A DNA stretch of 64,000 nucleotides from positions 2,232,001-2,296,000 of the forward strand of contig OZ246956.1 in the NCBI GenBank assembly GCA_965232105.1, written 5' to 3'. The stretch's first letter is position 1; each line of letters opens with the position of its first letter. The notes under the pieces were generated by a model, which saw only the letters and a program-made list of their open reading frames with translations, did not search any database and was not told where the DNA came from. Made by a program: the position numbers and the translations under genes. Shown in pieces: positions 60,064-64,000 of this stretch. This DNA comes from Multivorans sp965232105. GTDB taxonomy: Bacteria; Acidobacteriota; Thermoanaerobaculia; Multivoradales; Multivoraceae.

Positions 60064-63000
60064 GTGACGACACCCGAACAAGACCTGCGGACCCGGCCCG
60101 CGGAGGATGCGAGTCCGCTCCGTTTCGTGACGGCTGCGTCGCTCTTCGACGGTCACGACGCGGCGATCCACATCATGCGGCGGATGATCCAGGATCGCGG
60201 CGCCGAGGTGATCCACCTCGGCCACAACCGCGGCGTCGACGAGATCGTCCGGGCCGCGGTGCAGGAGGACGCGGACGCGATCGCGATCAGCTCCTACCAA
60301 GGCGGCCACATCGAGTTCTTCCGCTACATGATCGACCGGCTGGCGGAGGAAGGCGCCGCGCATGTCCTGGTGTTCGGTGGCGGCGGCGGCACGATCACTC
60401 CCGAGGAGATCGCCGAGCTGGAGACCTGCGGAGTCGAACGGATTTACCATCCCGACGACGGCTTGAAGATGGGGCTTCCGGCGATGATCGACGACGTCGT
60501 TGAACGGACGCACGCGAAGCGTCGAAGCGCACCGGCGCCGCGGTTCCGGGTGCGCGTGGCGGCCGATCCGGACGGCGACGGGGAGTTGGCGCGCCTGCTT
60601 TCGGCGATCGAGCGCGGCACGATTGGCGAGTCCGAGCTGCGCCGGCTGCGCAAGGAGTGGCGCTTGGCTGGCGCCGGCGTGCCGGTGCTCGGGCTGACCG
60701 GCACCGGCGGCGCCGGCAAGAGCAGCGTTGCCGACGAACTCCTGAACCGGTTCCTGGAGTGCTTCCCGGGCGACGACGCGGGACGGCGGATCGCCGTCCT
60801 CGCGGTGGACCCGACCAGGCGCCGCACGGGCGGCGCCCTGCTCGGCGACCGCATCCGGATGAACAGCCTGCGCAGCGAACGCGCCTTCATGCGCTCGATG
60901 GCGACCCGGCGGCAGCACCTGGCGACGAGCGAGGTGCTCGGCGACGCGATCGCGCTCCTCAAGGCTTCCGGCTTCTCGATGGTCCTCGTGGAGACGGCCG
61001 GCATCGGCCAGAGCGACAGCGAAATCGTCGACCTGGTCAACCTCTCGATCTACGTGATGACCTCGGACTACGGAGCGGCGAGCCAGCTCGAGAAGATCGA
61101 CATGCTCGACTTCGCCGACGTGATCGTTCTGAACAAGTTCGACCGGCGCGGCGGCCAGGACGCGCTCCGCGACGTGCGCAAGCAGTGGCGGCGCAACCGG
61201 CTGGCGTTCGGGACCGCCGACGAGGACGTGCCGGTCTACCCGACGATCGCCAGCCAGTTCCAGGACCCGGGCATGGGCTGGATGTTCTGGAACGTGTGCC
61301 GGCTGCTCCGGGAGCGGCTCGACCTGGACGAGGCCGCCTGGACCCCGACGGTCGACCTCGACGAGCGGGCGCCGAAGGCGGCGGTCCTCATTCCGGACAA
61401 CCGCAACCGTTACCTGGCGGAGATCGCGGAGGCGGGCCGCGCCGCCGAGGCTGACGCCGCGCGCCGCGGGGCAGCGGCGTCGAAGGCGCACGCCTGCTAC
61501 CGGGCGCTGGCCGAGCTGGACGATCCGGAGCTACCGGAACCGCTTGCCGGATACGCGGCGGCAGCGCTCGATGCGGCGCCCGACGACACCCTCGCCCGTC
61601 TGCGCCGGACCTACCGGGAAGCGCTGGCCGAAGTCGGGGCCGAGGCCGTGGAGCTCCTGAAGAAGTGGCCCGAGCGCGCCCGGGCCGCGCGCGCCGACCA
61701 GTACAGCTACCCCGTCCGCGGGCGCGCCGTCACCGGCGACAACTACGTGACCACGTTGAGCCACCTGCGGATGCCGAAGCTGGCGCTGCCCGAGTACTCG
61801 GACTGGGGCGACCTGCTGCGCTTCCTGATGAAGCACAACCTGCCGGGCGGCTACCCGTACACCGCGGGGGTCTATCCCTACCGGCGCAGCAGCGAAGAGC
61901 CGACGCGGATGTTCGCGGGCGAGGGGATCGCGGAGCGCACGAACCGCCGCTTCCACTACGTGTCACGCGGGCAGGCTGCCAGCCGACTGTCGACCGCGTT
62001 CGACTCGGTCACGCTCTACGGTTCGGACCCGGGGCTGCGCCCCGACATCTGGGGCAAGGTCGGCAACTCGGGGGTTTCGATCGCCACGGTCGACGACATG
62101 AAGCGGCTCTATTCGGGGTTCGATCTCTGCGATCCGACGACGTCGGTGTCGATGACGATCAACGGCCCGGCGCCGACCATCCTGGCGTTCTTCATGAACG
62201 CCGCGGTCGACCAGCAGGTGGAGCGTCACCTGCGGCAGACGGGCGGCCTGGAGCAGGCGCGCGCGGAGATCGACCGGCTTTCCGCCGGCGACGCGCCGGT
62301 CTACCGCGGTGAACTGCCGGAGGAGAACGACGGTCTGGGGCTGGCTTTGCTCGGGATCTCCGGCGACCAGGTCGTCGAGCGCGACGTCTACGAGCGGATC
62401 CGCGCCGACGCGCTGAGCCGGGTCCGGGGCACGGTCCAGGCCGACATTCTGAAGGAAGACCAGGCCCAGAACACCTGCATCTTCTCGACCGAGTTTTCGC
62501 TACGGATGATGGGCGATGTCCAGCAGTTCTTCATCGACCACAACGTCCGCAACTACTACAGCGCCTCGGTCAGCGGCTACCACATCGCGGAGGCCGGAGC
62601 GAACCCGATCACCCAGTTGGCGTTCACGCTCGCCAACGGCTTCACGATCGTGGAGTACTACCTGGCGCGGGGGATGGCGGTCGACGACTTTGCCCCCAAC
62701 CTCTCGTTCTTCTTCTCGAACGGGATGGACCCCGAGTACGCGGTGATCGGTCGGGTCGCCCGCCGCCTCTGGGCGCGGGCCTTGCGCGAGCGCTACGGCG
62801 CCTCCGCCCGCAGCCAGATGCTGAAGTACCACATCCAGACCTCCGGCCGTTCGCTCCACGCCCAGGAGATCCAGTTCAACGACATCCGCACCACGCTGCA
62901 GGCGCTGTACGGCATCCTCGACCGCTGCAACTCCCTGCACACGAACGCGTTCGACGAAGCGATCACGACGCCCACCGAGCAGTCCGTGCGCCGGGCGCTG

Positions 63001-63528
63001 GCGATCCAGTTGATCATCAACCGCGAGTTCGGCCTCAACCGGAGCGAGAACCCCTGGCAGGGCTCCTTCGCCCTCGACCAGCTCACCGACGCGGTCGAGG
63101 AGGCGGTCTACCTGGAGTTCGAGCGGCTGTCGGAGCGCGGCGGCGTGCTGGCGGCGATGGACACGATGTACCAGCGCTCGAAGATCCAGGACGAGAGCAT
63201 GGAGTACGAGGCGAAGAAGCACGACGGCAGTCTGCCCGTGGTGGGGGTCAACACCTTCCTTGCAGAGGACCAGGAGTTCGCGGAAACGGTCGAGGCGGAG
63301 CTCATCCGCTCGACGGACGAGGAGAAGCGCCGGCAGATCGACAGCCTGGCCGCCTTCCACCGGCGCCACGCGGAGCACGCGCCGGAATGCCTCGAGCGGC
63401 TGCGGGACACAGCTCGCCGTCGCGGCAACGTGTTCGAGGAACTGATGGAGACGGTCAAGCACTGCTCGCTCGGCCAGATCTCGGACGCGCTGTACCGGGT
63501 CGGCGGCGAGTACCGGCGCGGCATGTAG
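60064..63528 (+). CDS. icmF: Fused isobutyryl-CoA mutase-type acyl-CoA mutase
   Basis: A 1154-residue adenosylcobalamin-dependent acyl-CoA mutase with all parts on one chain. The B12-binding domain (~20-140) has the cobalt-ligand motif DGHDAA (29-34). A MeaB-like G-protein chaperone domain (~160-430) has Walker A GTGGAGKS (213-220) and NKFD. The mutase domain (~550-1130) includes LPGGYPYTAGVYPYRR, the acyl-CoA/B12 face, and FFFSNGMDPEY. This order is diagnostic of IcmF. It rearranges isobutyryl-CoA to butyryl-CoA or a related branched acyl-CoA in amino- or fatty-acid breakdown; exact specificity cannot be read. The G domain loads and protects the cofactor. Confidence 0.95.
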   Translation: MTTPEQDLRTRPAEDASPLRFVTAASLFDGHDAAIHIMRRMIQDRGAEVIHLGHNRGVDEIVRAAVQEDADAIAISSYQGGHIEFFRYMIDRLAEEGAAHVLVFGGGGGTITPEEIAELETCGVERIYHPDDGLKMGLPAMIDDVVERTHAKRRSAPAPRFRVRVAADPDGDGELARLLSAIERGTIGESELRRLRKEWRLAGAGVPVLGLTGTGGAGKSSVADELLNRFLECFPGDDAGRRIAVLAVDPTRRRTGGALLGDRIRMNSLRSERAFMRSMATRRQHLATSEVLGDAIALLKASGFSMVLVETAGIGQSDSEIVDLVNLSIYVMTSDYGAASQLEKIDMLDFADVIVLNKFDRRGGQDALRDVRKQWRRNRLAFGTADEDVPVYPTIASQFQDPGMGWMFWNVCRLLRERLDLDEAAWTPTVDLDERAPKAAVLIPDNRNRYLAEIAEAGRAAEADAARRGAAASKAHACYRALAELDDPELPEPLAGYAAAALDAAPDDTLARLRRTYREALAEVGAEAVELLKKWPERARAARADQYSYPVRGRAVTGDNYVTTLSHLRMPKLALPEYSDWGDLLRFLMKHNLPGGYPYTAGVYPYRRSSEEPTRMFAGEGIAERTNRRFHYVSRGQAASRLSTAFDSVTLYGSDPGLRPDIWGKVGNSGVSIATVDDMKRLYSGFDLCDPTTSVSMTINGPAPTILAFFMNAAVDQQVERHLRQTGGLEQARAEIDRLSAGDAPVYRGELPEENDGLGLALLGISGDQVVERDVYERIRADALSRVRGTVQADILKEDQAQNTCIFSTEFSLRMMGDVQQFFIDHNVRNYYSASVSGYHIAEAGANPITQLAFTLANGFTIVEYYLARGMAVDDFAPNLSFFFSNGMDPEYAVIGRVARRLWARALRERYGASARSQMLKYHIQTSGRSLHAQEIQFNDIRTTLQALYGILDRCNSLHTNAFDEAITTPTEQSVRRALAIQLIINREFGLNRSENPWQGSFALDQLTDAVEEAVYLEFERLSERGGVLAAMDTMYQRSKIQDESMEYEAKKHDGSLPVVGVNTFLAEDQEFAETVEAELIRSTDEEKRRQIDSLAAFHRRHAEHAPECLERLRDTARRRGNVFEELMETVKHCSLGQISDALYRVGGEYRRGM

Positions 63529-63539
63529 CGCGACGGCGC

Positions 63540-64000
63540 CTACCTTCCCGCAGGCTCGTCGGCGCAGCGGAACGCCGACGTGTCGCTCCTGGTTGCGGCC
63601 GTTCTTCCCTGCGCGTTGCCGTGCGTCCAACGCTTGCCGTTCGGACCTGTGATCCAGAGGTTGAACTCCAGAGTGGTGACCGGGGCCGCGAACGCCCAGC
63701 GATGGCCGTTATGGGAACAGGCGTCGAGGACCTTGACCAGGACCTCCGCGTTCTCGCGGTCGAAGAACCAGAGCAGGCCCGATTGGCCCGAAGCCCAGAT
63801 GCCGGACTTCGCCTGGCCCACCTGTCCGTCCGGCGTGCGATAGCACATCGCTACCTCGTAGCCGCCGTCGAACTGAAGCGCCGTCGTTGTCGGGGTGCAG
63901 CCTGAGGACGGCGGCGGTGGATCCGGGTCGGGATCCGGCGTTGGAGGCGGCCCCGACTCCTGAAGAACGAAGGTCAGCCTCGCCATCGGAGCGTTCGAGA
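63540..64000 (-). CDS. C-terminal part of an exported protein (5' end beyond window)
   Basis: An open frame of 153 codons that continues past the right edge; an ATG at 63986 is probably internal. A Pro/Asp-rich linker (PPPTPDPDPDPPPPSSG) leads into a compact module of ~110 residues: CTPTTTALQFDGGYEVAMCY, WASGQSGLLWFFDRENAEVL, KVLDACSHNGHRWAF and RSDTSAFRCADEP. The terminal cysteines probably form a disulphide. I have seen similar modules at the ends of surface proteins in acidobacteria-like genomes but have no named family for it. It likely anchors or terminates a larger secreted protein. Confidence 0.7.
   Translation of the reverse strand, partial: SNAPMARLTFVLQESGPPPTPDPDPDPPPPSSGCTPTTTALQFDGGYEVAMCYRTPDGQVGQAKSGIWASGQSGLLWFFDRENAEVLVKVLDACSHNGHRWAFAAPVTTLEFNLWITGPNGKRWTHGNAQGRTAATRSDTSAFRCADEPAGR

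Noticed and set aside
59281..61491. A 736-codon minus-strand frame ending in the DUF2911 domain.
   Set aside because: The N-terminal ~500 residues are antisense to IcmF; the DUF2911 protein with its own signal peptide starts at 59931 or 59982.

Overview
High-GC bacterial chromosome segment with no rRNA or tRNA gene that I could see. Planctomycete-type secreted proteins (DUF1501, DUF1549/DUF1553, cytochrome-like CxxCH domains), Tat-exported Gfo/Idh/MocA oxidoreductases, GMC oxidoreductase, DUF2911, Sb-PDE-type and DUF993 genes, and a fused IcmF mutase fit a heterotrophic Acidobacteriota or Planctomycetota-like organism. An environmental, perhaps marine, acidobacterium is my best guess. Genes are densely packed, often with 4-base stop/start overlaps and GTG or TTG starts, and no gene-free stretch exceeds about 200 bases.

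Bases 1-13758 (minus strand) form a composite defence island. Its transcription order is: a toxin-antitoxin remnant; hsdM fused in frame to a PIN ribonuclease domain; four small FDCV-motif genes in A-B-A-B order; hsdS, split by an IS256-family element; a ParB-like / unknown / DNA methyltransferase cassette; a DarG-like macrodomain gene; and hsdR, which runs off the left edge. Most junctions overlap by 4 bases, so this looks like one operon whose type I restriction-modification backbone has acquired cargo. The IS insertion can be undone to the base, using a 9-bp target duplication, to give an intact 491-codon hsdS. The hsdM-PIN plus FDCV arrangement is the best candidate here for an undescribed system.

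Bases 13814-27183 (minus strand) are a six-gene operon for exported proteins: two DUF1549/DUF1553 + DUF1501 pairs around a WD40/cytochrome protein and a PPC-domain protein. A separate gene at 27195-29297 fuses an endonuclease/exonuclease/phosphatase domain to a serine beta-lactamase-like domain.

Bases 29415-36194 (plus strand) hold two paralogous NTF2-like lipoproteins, a GST-like protein, an MFS transporter, a PQQ-type beta-propeller protein, a D12 adenine methyltransferase and a VapBC pair with a recognisable promoter. Bases 36274-41210 (minus) hold a GST, a dienelactone hydrolase, a gluconate-dehydrogenase-type subunit 3 with its GMC partner, and a cupin-like lipoprotein.

Bases 41273-54940 look catabolic: a PmoA/DUF6807 protein, a Gfo/Idh/MocA oxidoreductase, a coupled sulfatase/flavin oxidoreductase/DUF993 operon, a YcaQ-type glycosylase, a sugar-binding protein and an ABC permease with no ATPase nearby, a TylF-like methyltransferase and a PHP phosphodiesterase. 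Bases 54963-56325 carry an inverted pair of 90-bp hairpin repeats around a SUMF1-fold gene. The right end holds enoyl-CoA hydratase, another Gfo/Idh/MocA protein, a Uma2-type nuclease, a DUF2911 protein, IcmF, and the 3' end of an exported protein cut by the window edge.
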